Below are positions 8,548 to 17,168 of a stretch of DNA of 64,000 bases, one piece after another. The DNA is from Brevibacterium sp. S22 (GTDB lineage: Bacteria; Actinomycetota; Actinomycetes; Actinomycetales; Brevibacteriaceae). The notes under the pieces are model-generated. The model worked only from the letters and a program-made list of their open reading frames with translations. It did not search any database and was not told the origin of the DNA. The stretch's first letter is position 1, and each line of letters starts with the position of its first letter. A program made the translations under genes and the position numbers. The stretch covers positions 1 through 64,000 of the forward strand of contig NZ_RHFG01000007.1 in the NCBI RefSeq assembly GCF_004745485.1. Direction: 5' to 3'.

Positions 8548-9363
8548 TCAGCCCGTTTCCGGTGCTTCGCCCTGTGGCCTTTCGGCGGTTTCGGCGTCGC
8601 GAGTTCGCTTCCACCGGCGCATCGTGATGATGGTCAGCGTGATGACCAGTGCCCAGGAGATCCCGACGGCGACGCCGTGGAAGATCGTCGGTTCCCCGAT
8701 GAAGGCTCCGACGGCGACGAGGGAGAGCTGCCCCGGCAGAGACGAGACGATGGTGGCGGTGAGGAACGTGCGGTTGTCGATGCCGAGCGCCCCGCTGCCG
8801 TAGTTGACCGGCCAATAGGGGAATCCGGGCATGAGGCGGAGGGTGCACACTGCGTAGAACCCGCCGCCGGTGAGCCTGGACTCGACGGATTCGGCGTGCG
8901 AACCGAGCAGCTTCATGACCGTGTCCCGGCCGAGCGCCCGGGCGATCCAGTACCCGCCCCAGCAGCCGAGGACGACTCCGATCATCGACCACAGCGTTCC
9001 GAAGGGAAGACCGTAGATGAGGCCTCCCGCGGTGGCCATGATCGTGACGGGGATCGGAGTGGCGGCCACGGCCGCGTAGATGAGGATGAAGACGGCGAAG
9101 CCCCAGAACCCGGCCGCCGCGATATCGGCCTGCAGCACGTCGACCGACGGCAGGCGCACGTTGAAGACGGCCCATACTGCTGCCAGTACGACCAGGCCGA
9201 GAGCGATGTTGCGCAGGATCGTCGGCCAGTCGAGGCGGGATCGTCCCGCGCGGGTTTTGTCGTCGGAAGTGTGGTCAGCGAGGGAGCCATCGGGGCTGCC
9301 GACAGGCGAACCCTCGGAGCGTGATCTCCGCTTCGGTGCTGAGGGGTCGTCGTGTCCGGGCAT
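8548..9363 (-). CDS. VTT/DedA-type (TVP38/TMEM64) membrane protein
   Basis: An integral membrane protein of 271 residues with the VTT domain of the TVP38/TMEM64 family, whose members are linked to lipid scrambling or transport. A charged cytoplasmic N-terminus of about 50 residues is followed by hydrophobic segments. The family signature lies around ATPIPVTIMATAGGLIYGLP and LRLMPGFPYWPVNYGSG. No ribosome binding site is seen, but a TAAGAT box (9370-9375) lies six bases before the ATG, so the message may be leaderless. It converges with paaG and has no functional link to it that I can see. Confidence 0.85.
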   Translation of the reverse strand: MPGHDDPSAPKRRSRSEGSPVGSPDGSLADHTSDDKTRAGRSRLDWPTILRNIALGLVVLAAVWAVFNVRLPSVDVLQADIAAAGFWGFAVFILIYAAVAATPIPVTIMATAGGLIYGLPFGTLWSMIGVVLGCWGGYWIARALGRDTVMKLLGSHAESVESRLTGGGFYAVCTLRLMPGFPYWPVNYGSGALGIDNRTFLTATIVSSLPGQLSLVAVGAFIGEPTIFHGVAVGISWALVITLTIITMRRWKRTRDAETAERPQGEAPETG

Positions 9364-9490
9364 GGACCGATCTTACGTCGGAGCAAGGGCGTGACGGCAA
9401 TCTGCCGAACGGGGCTCGACTCCCGTCTGCAACAAGTTCAGGCGGGAGCCGAAGCGTCTCGGAATCGGGCTCAGGCGGTGCGAACCGGGC

Positions 9491-11059
9491 TCAGGCTGCG
9501 GGGCCCTCGGTCAGGGTCACTTTCGTGGTGTGGGACTGACTGTCGGCATCCGTCCAGGTCAGGGACACGGTGTCGCCGGGCTTATGCTCTGCGATGGCCT
9601 GGGAGAGAGCGGTGCCGTCGGTGATCTGCGTCGACCCGATCTTCGTGATCGTGTCACCGGCGCTCAGCCCAGCCTCGGCGGCGGGGGTGTTCTCGTAGAC
9701 TCCGTCGACGACCGCGCCGTCGGCCGGCGATGAGATGCCGGACTGACCGCCTTGTGGGGACTGACCGGACTGGCCGTTCGCGCTGCCCTGGCCGTACCGG
9801 CCCGACTGTCCGTTTTGGCCATACTGGCTGCCCTGCGAAGACTGCCCGGACTGGCTCTGCTGCCCGGACTGGCTCTGCTGGTCGGATCGGCCGACGCCGA
9901 TGCCCAGGAAGGCAGGATAGCCGAGCGTGTTCGTGCTCGTCTGTTCGCCGGCGATGATCGATTCGGCCGTGGTCAGCGCGGTTTCGATGGGGATGGCATA
10001 TCCGGTGACCTGGGCGGTCCCGGATGAGGCCGCGGTGTTCATGCCGACGACCTCGCCCTCGTCATCGAGCAGCGCTCCGCCCGAATCGCCGGAGACGATA
10101 TCGGCCTGGACCTGGATCATGTCGTTGAGCGTCTCCGAGTCCTCGGTGCCCTGCGCGGTCGTGGTGACCGAAGCGCCGAGGTCGCTGACCGACCCATCGG
10201 AGGCCTGGAGCTGTCCGCCGCCCTCGGAATTGCCGACGGCGGTGACGTCGTCGCCGACCTGCACATCGTCATCGTCGATCGTGGCGGGCTGCAGGTTCGA
10301 TGCGTCCTTGAGCTTGAGCACTGCCACGTCCTGCGACGAATCCGAACCGACGACGCTGGCCTCATAGGTCTTGCCGGTCGTGGCCACCGTGACGGCGATC
10401 TTCGTGGAATCGGCGATGACATGGTTGTTCGTCAGCACCAGACCATCCTTGCTCAGCACCATGCCGGTGCCGGCCGCCTCGGCGTTCTCGTAGCCGAGCT
10501 GGGTGTCGATGAGGACAACGCCGGTGGACTCCTTCTTGCTCGCCGGGGTGGCCTCCTGTTGCGTGCCCTGCGATCCCTGGACGCCGCTGCCGCCCTGTGC
10601 ACCGCTGCCACCCTGTGCACCGCTGGAGCCTTGAGAGCCGTTGCCGTCCTGACCAGAGCCCGGCATTGTGCCGAAGCCGCCCTGCGAACCGCTCGAACCC
10701 TGGGAATCACTGCCGCCCTGCGAACCGTTGCCGCCCTGGATTCCGTTGTTGCCTTGGCCGGTGTTCGGAGTCTGTATGCCGCTGTTGCCGGATGGTCGGC
10801 CGGTGAAGGGGATGGCCGTGCCTGCGGTCGAGTCGGCTGTTACGGTCGAATTCTCCGCCGCCGAGGCGGGAACCCCTGCGAGCCCGCCCACGGCCAGGAC
10901 CAGCGCTGCCGCGGCCCCGGTGACGGCCAATGCCAGGCGGCGCTTGTGAGTACCCTCGGGCGAGGCGGTCATCGCCTGCGTGACTGCGTATGCGTTCTCA
11001 CCGCTGTGCCCAGCGCCGGTCTCCGTGCGACTGGACCTCATGCGCCTCGACTCGTTCAT
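9491..11059 (-). CDS. Secreted HtrA/DegP-like serine protease with PDZ domain and Gly/Gln/Ser-rich linkers
   Basis: A trypsin-like S1C protease of the envelope. The hydrophobic export segment is at residues 42-65. A low-complexity linker (about 88-170) is built of GSQG/GSGAQG units, the protease domain (178-375) carries the triad H213 (TNNHV), D244 (SSQDVAVLKL) and S326 (GDSGGAL), a second Gln/Ser/Gly/Tyr-rich linker occupies about 385-432, and a C-terminal PDZ domain follows (AAEAGLSAGDTITKIG). The 522-residue length reflects the linkers. AGAAAGG precedes the ATG. Its target is unknown. Two repeat linkers around an intact catalytic domain are unusual and may span or bind the wall. Confidence 0.9.
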   Translation of the reverse strand: MNESRRMRSSRTETGAGHSGENAYAVTQAMTASPEGTHKRRLALAVTGAAAALVLAVGGLAGVPASAAENSTVTADSTAGTAIPFTGRPSGNSGIQTPNTGQGNNGIQGGNGSQGGSDSQGSSGSQGGFGTMPGSGQDGNGSQGSSGAQGGSGAQGGSGVQGSQGTQQEATPASKKESTGVVLIDTQLGYENAEAAGTGMVLSKDGLVLTNNHVIADSTKIAVTVATTGKTYEASVVGSDSSQDVAVLKLKDASNLQPATIDDDDVQVGDDVTAVGNSEGGGQLQASDGSVSDLGASVTTTAQGTEDSETLNDMIQVQADIVSGDSGGALLDDEGEVVGMNTAASSGTAQVTGYAIPIETALTTAESIIAGEQTSTNTLGYPAFLGIGVGRSDQQSQSGQQSQSGQSSQGSQYGQNGQSGRYGQGSANGQSGQSPQGGQSGISSPADGAVVDGVYENTPAAEAGLSAGDTITKIGSTQITDGTALSQAIAEHKPGDTVSLTWTDADSQSHTTKVTLTEGPAA

Positions 11060-11249
11060 GATCTGTGCCTTTCTCAGCTGAATGGGAGTGCTTGATGACT
11101 CCTATTCAGCACCCGGACGCTGTGGCCAGGCTGTGGCGCAGCTGGAGTGATGCTTCGACTTCGGCAGGCGAAAGCTGAGACGGTACGGAATTGAGGATGA
11201 CTGGAAGGGCACGGATGGGCGGCAGGTCAGGGCCGCCTCGGCGAGGGTG

Positions 11250-11420
11250 TCAGCCGGTGAAGATCGCGACGGCCTTGACCGCGGTCAGGGCCAGGCCCCA
11301 GACGAGGCCGCCGACCACGACGACGGTGAGGACGGAGCCGACGGCCCTGTAGGCGCCGCCGACGGGGGACTGCGGCGAACCGGAGTCGGGGACGTGGGCG
11401 ACGGGGGTGGAGTCATTCAT
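11250..11420 (-). CDS. Small single-span membrane protein, MFS small-subunit type
   Basis: A 56-residue protein: a short Pro/Ser-rich hydrophilic N-terminus (MNDSTPVAHVPDSGSPQSP), then one transmembrane helix (SVLTVVVVGGLVWGLALTAV) and a short tail ending in VAIFTG. It starts 17 bases after the OFA-type carrier gene with AGAAGGA upstream, so the two are co-transcribed. I recall that small single-helix proteins beside oxalate/formate-type MFS carriers are recognised as an MFS transporter small subunit; this one fits in size, topology and position. Its role, perhaps stability or gating of the carrier, is not known from sequence. Confidence 0.75.
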   Translation of the reverse strand: MNDSTPVAHVPDSGSPQSPVGGAYRAVGSVLTVVVVGGLVWGLALTAVKAVAIFTG

Positions 11421-11437
11421 TGTCAGTGATCCTTCTG

Positions 11438-12808
11438 TCAGTCTTCTTCGAGGGCGGCGGCCTGCTTGGCGGCGACGTCCTGTTCACGTTCGAAGTGCTT
11501 CTCGGCGACCGGGCGGATCAGCGCATTGGCGATGAAGCCGATGACCAGGGCGCCGACCATGATGAACATGCCGGGAGTGTAGAGGGCCGGACCGGACTTT
11601 CCGGCCGCCTCGCCGGCTTCGACGACGGAGTTGACGATGAGGGGACCGGCCACGCCGGCGGCCGACCACGCTGTGAGCAGGGCGCCGTGGATGGCGCCGA
11701 CCTGGTAGACCCCGAAGAGGTCCTTGAGGTAGGCGGGAATGGTGGAGAACCCACCGCCGTAGAAGGAGATGATGATGAGGGTGGCCAGAACGAAGAGGAT
11801 GATCGATCCGCCGCCGAAGAGCGCGACGAGGAGGTAGAGGATCGCTCCGACGCCGAGGTACATCATGTAGTTGTTCTTCCGGCCCAAGTAGTCCGAGGTC
11901 GTCGACCAGATGAACCGGCCGCCCATATTGCCGATCGACAGCAGTCCGACGAAACCGGCAGCCGCGGCGGCGGTGATGCCGAAGTAGGCCTGGATCATCG
12001 GAGCGGCGTTCTCGAGGATGCCGATGCCCGCGGTGACGTTGAGGAACAGGACGACCCACAGCAGCCAGAACTGCGGTGTGCGGATGGCGTTGCGCACCGA
12101 GACGTTGCCCTTCGTCTGCATCGGCTTCGCTGCGACCTTCGAGGGATCGAAGCCCTTCGGGGTCCACTCCGGGTGGGGGACGCGGATGACGAAGGCACCG
12201 GCGGCGATGACGACGGCATAGACGATGCCGAGGGTGACGAAGGTCGGGGTCAGGCCCGCAACGAGGTGTTCAGGATCGGCACCGCCGCCGAAGAAGGCCA
12301 TGAGCTGGTTCGACATCGGGCTGGCGATGAGAGCGCCGCCGCCGAAGCCCATGATGGCCAGGCCTGTGGCCAGGCCCGGGCGGTCCGGGAACCACTTCAT
12401 CAGGGTCGAGACCGGGGAGATATAGCCGATGCCCAGACCGATGCCGCCGATGACTCCGTAGCCTAAGTAGACCAGCCACAGCTGACCGGTCACGATGCCG
12501 AGTGAAGCGATGAAGAAGCCGATGACCCAGCAGGTTCCGGCCGCGACCATCGAGGCCCGCGGACCGTTCTTCTCTACCCAGGGGCCGAAGACGGCCGAGG
12601 AGATACCGAGCATGAGGATCGCGATCGAGAAGATCCAGCCGATCGAGACCTCACCGGCGTCGAAGTGGGACATGAACGGGATCTTGAAGACGCTGAATGC
12701 GTAGACCTGGCCGATGCACAGGTGGATGGCCAGAGCGGCCGGTGGGATCAGCCACCGGTTGAAGTTCTTCGGCGCGACGATTGCCGAGCGCGTGAGAATG
12801 GAAGCCAC
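11438..12808 (-). CDS. OFA-family MFS transporter (oxalate/formate antiporter-like)
   Basis: A 456-residue, 12-helix major facilitator of the oxalate:formate antiporter family, likely for a small organic acid. The N-terminal segment LAIHLCIGQVYAFSVFKIP and the loop WFPDRPGLATGLAIMGFGGG are typical. The start is GTG with AAGGA about seven bases upstream. The 17-bp gap to the small-subunit gene supports a two-gene unit. The carboxylate specificity cannot be read from the sequence; no acid-metabolising enzyme is adjacent. Confidence 0.88.
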   Translation of the reverse strand: MASILTRSAIVAPKNFNRWLIPPAALAIHLCIGQVYAFSVFKIPFMSHFDAGEVSIGWIFSIAILMLGISSAVFGPWVEKNGPRASMVAAGTCWVIGFFIASLGIVTGQLWLVYLGYGVIGGIGLGIGYISPVSTLMKWFPDRPGLATGLAIMGFGGGALIASPMSNQLMAFFGGGADPEHLVAGLTPTFVTLGIVYAVVIAAGAFVIRVPHPEWTPKGFDPSKVAAKPMQTKGNVSVRNAIRTPQFWLLWVVLFLNVTAGIGILENAAPMIQAYFGITAAAAAGFVGLLSIGNMGGRFIWSTTSDYLGRKNNYMMYLGVGAILYLLVALFGGGSIILFVLATLIIISFYGGGFSTIPAYLKDLFGVYQVGAIHGALLTAWSAAGVAGPLIVNSVVEAGEAAGKSGPALYTPGMFIMVGALVIGFIANALIRPVAEKHFEREQDVAAKQAAALEED

Positions 12809-13039
12809 GGGAAGTCCTTTTCTTCAGTGAAACTCGTGTCACCGTCGACATCGTTGCGCGGACGGAGCGTGCGACCGGCGGTCATCCGACCGATCGAATA
12901 GTCCACATCAGGGTAGTTTCCACACAAGGGAAATGCGAGGAATACTCAGCGTTTCCTTAAGAAAAGGCGACAATTTCTTGCCAGGTGGGACGGAATCCGT
13001 GGTCGAGGGGTGAATGCTGCAGGAGCGGGTGCCCGACAA

Positions 13040-13079
13040 GGAGCCCCGTGGACTCAGCGCAGGAGCCCCGCGAACTCAG
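13040..13079. repeat. 18-bp direct repeat spanning a stop codon
   Basis: Two copies of GGAGCCCC(G)(T/C)G(G/A)ACTCAG lie 22 bases apart (13040-13057 and 13062-13079). The second contains the stop codon of the minus-strand SurA-like gene. It is one of several 3'-end duplications in the window. Confidence 0.6.
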
Positions 13080-13861
13080 AGGTGGATCGTGACGTCGGCC
13101 TGCTTGCGCAGCTTCTTCGCGTACTTCTGGGTCGCCTCGGTGGACTTCTGCTGCTTCACCTGTTCCTTGAGCTGGGGGCGCATCTCGTCGATCGGCGGCA
13201 CCTCCTGCTGGCCCTGGCCGCCCTGCTGAGCCATCTGCTCCTGCTGGGCCTTCGCCTGTTCGTAGGCCTGCCCGATCTCCTCGCCGCTGACCTCGAACTC
13301 ACCGTATTCGTCGTCGATGAGGCCTTCGATCTTCAGCTGGTTCTTCAGTTCCGAACGGACCTTCTTCTCATCCATGCCTTGGTCCTGCATGGACTTGAGG
13401 AAGTCCTTCTCGCTCATCTGACCCGACTGCGCAGATTCCTTGAGTCCCTTGTCGACGTCTTTGTCCGTGACCGAGATGTCGCGCTTATCGGCTTCCTGCG
13501 TCAGCACCTCCGTGCTCACGAGGTTCTCCGCCGTCTGCTTCTTCAGATCCTTCTCGTCGACCGGCTGGCCGGACTGCTGGGCCTGCATCTGCATCTGCTG
13601 GTACTGGGTTTCGAAGAGGGGAACGAACTCGTCCTTCGTGATCTTCTCGCCGTTGACCTCGGCGACGACCTTCGGAATGTCCTTCGTGTTCGGTTTGCCC
13701 TGCTGACCCTGTTGGTCCTGAGCAGAGTCGGCGCCGGGGGACTGTTCGGCTGCGGCCGAGGACTCCTTCGGCGTCGCTTCGTCGTTCTGACTTCCGCACG
13801 CGGCCAGCGCCACGACGCTTACGGACATGGCCAGGCCCAGCAGCCACCGGTTCGTTCGCAC
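13076..13861 (-). CDS. SurA-N-domain lipoprotein (periplasmic/cell-surface chaperone-like)
   Basis: A lipoprotein of 261 residues. The signal peptide RTNRWLLGLAMSVSVVALAAC ends in the lipobox LAAC, followed by an acidic Gln-rich spacer (SPGADSAQDQQGQQG) and a SurA-like N-terminal domain (VVAEVNGEKITKDEFVPLFE). The rest is highly charged and Gln-rich helix with no parvulin PPIase signature that I can recognise, so it is probably a chaperone-like protein rather than an isomerase. I chose the GTG five bases after AGGAG; another GTG two codons upstream overlaps that site. It is transcribed in the direction of the OFA carrier across a 214-bp spacer and is probably separate. Confidence 0.8.
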   Translation of the reverse strand: MRTNRWLLGLAMSVSVVALAACGSQNDEATPKESSAAAEQSPGADSAQDQQGQQGKPNTKDIPKVVAEVNGEKITKDEFVPLFETQYQQMQMQAQQSGQPVDEKDLKKQTAENLVSTEVLTQEADKRDISVTDKDVDKGLKESAQSGQMSEKDFLKSMQDQGMDEKKVRSELKNQLKIEGLIDDEYGEFEVSGEEIGQAYEQAKAQQEQMAQQGGQGQQEVPPIDEMRPQLKEQVKQQKSTEATQKYAKKLRKQADVTIHL

Positions 13862-14133
13862 ATTCACTCCTGCTCATCGGTTTCAGCCTGCCAGGCTAAC
13901 AGTGCCGACTCCCCGAAGAATGTGTGGACCATGTGTGTCACTTGGCAAGGGTGTTTGCGGGCGGTGGAATCGGGGATGCTCTCCGCACCTTCTGTTCGCC
14001 AGGGATTCGTCGTTCGGGGGCTGACGGTCGGCCTCCTCGGTGGGTACCCGGTCGACCGCCTTGGCGGGTACACTGCGGCTACCGGCAGAGCGCGGCGACG
14101 GATCCGCGCCGTCCACGGCGAAGGGAGACAGCC

Positions 14134-14490
14134 ATGGAATCAACGTTTCGCGGGGTGTTCCTCACCTGCACCGACGCCGAGGCGACCGCCGCCTTCTACC
14201 GCGACATCGCTGACCTGCCGCTGACGACCGAAGGCGATGAGGAGTACACGTACTTCACCGTCGAGGCCGGGGGAGTGCAGCTCGCTCTCCACTCGGCGGA
14301 GGCGTTCGCCGACTATGCGTTCCCGCCAGTGGCCGAATCGAATCTCACCCACCTGTACTTCCGGATTCCCGATCAGGCGGAGTTCCTCGAGCGGATCCGG
14401 CACGCCGGCACACCGCTCGTGGCCGTCGACGACGTCGTCGTCACGGTAGAGGACCCCGACGGCCGAAAGGTCATGTTCGGCACTGCGTGA
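14134..14490 (+). CDS. VOC-family (glyoxalase/bleomycin resistance-like) protein
   Basis: A 118-residue single-domain protein of the vicinal oxygen chelate fold: beta-alpha-beta repeats from GVFLTCTDAEATAAFYRDI, a central YTYFTVEAGGVQLALHS segment and the C-terminal VTVEDPDGRKVMFGT. Such proteins are metal-dependent isomerases, dioxygenases or drug-binding proteins; the substrate is not evident. AAGGGAGA precedes the ATG. It converges on an epoxide hydrolase with a 68-bp palindrome between them. Confidence 0.8.
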   Translation: MESTFRGVFLTCTDAEATAAFYRDIADLPLTTEGDEEYTYFTVEAGGVQLALHSAEAFADYAFPPVAESNLTHLYFRIPDQAEFLERIRHAGTPLVAVDDVVVTVEDPDGRKVMFGTA

Positions 14491-14504
14491 GGCACAGTTC
14501 TGCT

Positions 14505-14572
14505 CGAGACACAGGCAGAGAGCCGAGACCACGGCGCACACACAGGTGTTTCGGCGCTCCACCGTTGTCTCG
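14505..14572. repeat. 68-bp palindromic element, family A, copy 1
   Basis: It begins CGAGACA and ends TTGTCTCG, exactly 68 bp like the other three copies. The arms are imperfect here; the right half (TTTCGGCGCTCCACCGTTG) is the better conserved. It lies between the convergent VOC and epoxide hydrolase genes, so it may act as a two-way terminator or be a small mobile repeat. Confidence 0.75.
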
Positions 14573-14598
14573 AAGGCAGATGCTCGGTTCCAGGTGCT

Positions 14599-15840
14599 TC
14601 AGCGGTTCGCGGCGAGGATCGCTGAGAGTCCGGCCCTGAGGTCGGCGACGAACTCATCCGGCGTTTCGAGCGAGGGGAAGTGTCCGCCGCGATCCGCGGC
14701 TCTCCAGCGCACAATGGAGCGGTATCGGTGCTCTGAGAGGGCACGTGGATACTTCTCGATGTCGGACGGATACATCGTGATCGCGGTGGGAACGTCGACG
14801 CGCAGGTCGGGGTCGAGGGAGTTGTGGCTTTCGAAGTAGATCCGCGCCGACGAGGCACCTGTGCTCATCAGCCAATACAGGGAGACGTTGTCGAGCAGGC
14901 GGTCGCGGGAGATCGTCTCGAACGGGGAGTCTGCGGTGTCCGTCCACTCGGCGAACTTGTCGAGGATCCACGCGAGTTGGCCGACGGGTGAATCGACGAG
15001 GGCGTAGCCGATGGTCTGAGGTCGCGTCGCCTGCTGGTGCGCATAGGCGGCCCGATGCGTCCAGAAGTCCTCGGCGTCGAGGGCCCAGGCACGCTCGTCA
15101 GCCGTCAGGTCCTCCAGTGAGGCTCCCGGGGTTCCCGGCGCATAGGTGGTGTGGATTCCGATCAGGTGCTCGGGGAAGCGCCCACCGAGGATGGTTGTGA
15201 TCACCCCGCCCCAGTCGCCGCCGAAAGCCGCGAACCGGTCGTAGCCGAGCCTGCCCATGAGTGTCACCCACGCCTCGGCGATTCGATCCGTGGACCAGCC
15301 GGTGGCGCTCGGTCTGTCGCTGAACCCGAAACCGGGCAGCGAGGGCACGACGCAGTGGAACGCCGGTGCATCGGGATCTGTCGGCTCGGCCAGTTCGTCG
15401 ATGACGTCGATGTATTCGGCGATGCTGCCTGGCCATCCGTGAGTGAGGATCAGCGGGGTCGCGTTCGATCGGGACGAACGGCGGTGGAGGAAGTGGATGC
15501 CCAGGCCGTCGACGGTGGTGCGGAATTGGCCCATGTCGTTCAGGCGGTCTTCGAAGTCCCGCCACGAGTAGACGGTTCGCCAGTACTCGACGAGCTCCGT
15601 GAGGTCGTTGAGCGGTACGCCTTGGTCCCATCGTCGCGGATCGGGGCTTGGCCGGGCGACGGTCTCGGGTTCGGGCAGGCGTGCCGATTGCAGTCGGGCA
15701 CGGAGATCGTCGAGTTCGGTCTCGGGAATATGTGAGGCGAATCCCCGGATCGCTTCACCCCTCATGTCGGCGTCGGCTGCTTGGGCAATGTCGGCTGGTT
15801 GGACATCGGTGGTTGGACGGGAGTCGTGGGAATTGGACAT
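14599..15840 (-). CDS. Epoxide hydrolase (EHN-domain, alpha/beta hydrolase)
   Basis: A soluble epoxide hydrolase of 413 residues that would open epoxides to diols. The EHN N-terminal domain occupies about residues 30-140. HGWPGS (H134) supplies the oxyanion hole, the nucleophile is D209 (GGDWGG), and the catalytic His is in GGHFPSLETPDEF near the C-terminus. The chosen ATG follows AGAGGAAA; an in-frame ATG 40 codons upstream has no binding site and reads through Arg-rich sequence. It is followed by the flavoprotein gene's downstream end, so the two minus-strand genes may be co-transcribed. Confidence 0.88.
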   Translation of the reverse strand: MSNSHDSRPTTDVQPADIAQAADADMRGEAIRGFASHIPETELDDLRARLQSARLPEPETVARPSPDPRRWDQGVPLNDLTELVEYWRTVYSWRDFEDRLNDMGQFRTTVDGLGIHFLHRRSSRSNATPLILTHGWPGSIAEYIDVIDELAEPTDPDAPAFHCVVPSLPGFGFSDRPSATGWSTDRIAEAWVTLMGRLGYDRFAAFGGDWGGVITTILGGRFPEHLIGIHTTYAPGTPGASLEDLTADERAWALDAEDFWTHRAAYAHQQATRPQTIGYALVDSPVGQLAWILDKFAEWTDTADSPFETISRDRLLDNVSLYWLMSTGASSARIYFESHNSLDPDLRVDVPTAITMYPSDIEKYPRALSEHRYRSIVRWRAADRGGHFPSLETPDEFVADLRAGLSAILAANR

Positions 15841-15896
15841 CACGGGTTTCCTCTGGGAGTCGGGTGCGGTCGCACGGAGAGCGCGGACGTGATCGG

Positions 15897-16730
15897 TCAG
15901 CTGGCGGTGTGGATGCGAACCCCGTGTTCGCCGGGGCAGACATGGGGCGCGAGTTCCCATTCAGGTGTGTAGTCACCGGTGAATTGCGGCCGGTAGGGAA
16001 TGACAGGTTCGGTGAAGAGCCCGTCGAGGCGTTCGACGAGGCGGTCGCGGACTGCGTCGAAGTCGTCGATCCGGTCGGCGCTGGGGATCGCGAAGGGCTC
16101 GAGTACGCTCATGCCTGTGTAGGCGAAGGTGCCGTGGAGAAGGCCGAAGAGGAGTTCCCGGAGTTCACCGGACTTGCCTCGGGGCCCGATGGCCAGAGGA
16201 CGATCGCCGAGGGTGGTGACGACGAGAGCCCGCTTGCCTGCGAAGGGTCCCTGTTCGAAGCGGAGGCGGCGACCCGTGGTCGAGTCGGTGCCGAAGGCGA
16301 AGCCGCTGACGAAGACGCGATCGAACCAGCCTTTGAGGATCGCGGGCATCCCGTACCACCACAGGGGGAACTGAACGATGACAGCGTCGGCGCGCTGAAG
16401 CTTCTCCTGTTCGCAGGTGATCTCGTGCGGTTGGGTGCCGTCGACGTGGGCAGTGCGGGTGTCAGCGCTGACGCGGAAGCGGGCGGGGGCGTGGGCGGAA
16501 TCGCTGTCGGTCGCCTCGGCGCTCGGTTGATCGGTGCCCACGAGATGAGCACCGTCGCTCCGGCTCAGGACCGGATCCCAGCTCATGGCGTAGAGATCGG
16601 ATGTCAGGACGGTGTGGCCTGCCTCCTGCAGATGGGTGATTCCCGCGCTGCGCAGGCTTCCGTTGAGAGATCTCGGTTCGGGATGCGCACTGAGCCAGAG
16701 GACTGTCCGAGGGGTTTCGTCTCCTTGCAT
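15897..16730 (-). CDS. Flavodoxin-fold NAD(P)H quinone reductase
   Basis: A flavodoxin-like fold NAD(P)H dehydrogenase of the NQO1/KefF type, 277 residues. VLWLSAHPEPRSLNG is the FMN/FAD phosphate loop, and FPLWWYGMPAILKGWFDRVF is the hallmark of the family. It probably reduces quinones or other electrophiles by two electrons. An alternative ATG 45 bases upstream would add MSVLDSLTLGGNDGV and place the start inside a palindrome. It is divergent from an HxlR regulator, which probably controls it. Confidence 0.82.
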   Translation of the reverse strand: MQGDETPRTVLWLSAHPEPRSLNGSLRSAGITHLQEAGHTVLTSDLYAMSWDPVLSRSDGAHLVGTDQPSAEATDSDSAHAPARFRVSADTRTAHVDGTQPHEITCEQEKLQRADAVIVQFPLWWYGMPAILKGWFDRVFVSGFAFGTDSTTGRRLRFEQGPFAGKRALVVTTLGDRPLAIGPRGKSGELRELLFGLLHGTFAYTGMSVLEPFAIPSADRIDDFDAVRDRLVERLDGLFTEPVIPYRPQFTGDYTPEWELAPHVCPGEHGVRIHTAS

Positions 16731-16769
16731 GACTCCATCGTTGCCGCCTAGCGTAAGACTGTCTAGTAC

Positions 16770-16783
16770 GGACATTTCTGTCC
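16770..16783. promoter_or_regulatory. Palindrome between the quinone reductase and HxlR genes
   Basis: GGACA-TTTC-TGTCC is a perfect inverted repeat 14 bases before the HxlR start, next to CTGTCTAGTACGGACA. HxlR/MarR-like regulators bind such short palindromes in divergent promoters, so this is the likely operator for both genes. Confidence 0.45.
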
Positions 16784-16797
16784 CCGTGGAGGTGTGT

Positions 16798-17133
16798 ATG
16801 CGGTTGCCTGTGCGTCGTGCGATGGATGTCTGCCCTGTCGAGGTCGCGGTTTCGGCGGTCGGCGGCACGTGGAAGCTCACCCTGGTCAAGCATCTCCTTG
16901 ACGGGACGCGTCGATTCAATGAACTCGGTCGGTTGGTGCCGTTGGCGAATACGAAGACCCTCACTAGGCAGCTGCGGGAGCTCGAGGAGGACGGTGTGGT
17001 GTTGCGCACCGCCTACTCGGAAGTGCCGCCGAGGGTCGAGTACTCACTGACGGACCTGGGGCGCAGCCTTGAGCCGATCGTGATGGCGATGAATGAGTGG
17101 GGGAAGGACTTCGCGGCGAACCGGCTGGAATGA
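16798..17133 (+). CDS. HxlR-family transcriptional regulator
   Basis: A 111-residue winged-helix regulator. CPVEVAVSAVGGTWKLTLVKHL, RRFNELGRLVP and TKTLTRQLRELEEDGVVLRTAYSEVPPRVEYSLTDLG are the standard HxlR elements. The conserved Cys near the N-terminus (CPVEV) is where family members sense electrophiles or quinones. The divergent quinone reductase is therefore the natural target. GTGGAGG lies upstream of the ATG. Confidence 0.9.
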   Translation: MRLPVRRAMDVCPVEVAVSAVGGTWKLTLVKHLLDGTRRFNELGRLVPLANTKTLTRQLRELEEDGVVLRTAYSEVPPRVEYSLTDLGRSLEPIVMAMNEWGKDFAANRLE

Positions 17134-17168
17134 CTTCTGAATTTTCGCGCCGAGGCAGATACCTGCCC

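Noticed and set aside
10421-11095. Plus-strand frame over the protease N-terminus
   Set aside because: It is the mirror of the Gly/Gln/Ser repeats of the protease linker; composition only.
16612-16797. Upstream extension of the HxlR gene to an earlier ATG
   Set aside because: It would overlap the quinone reductase gene and its promoter; the ATG at 16798 follows a good binding site and matches family length.
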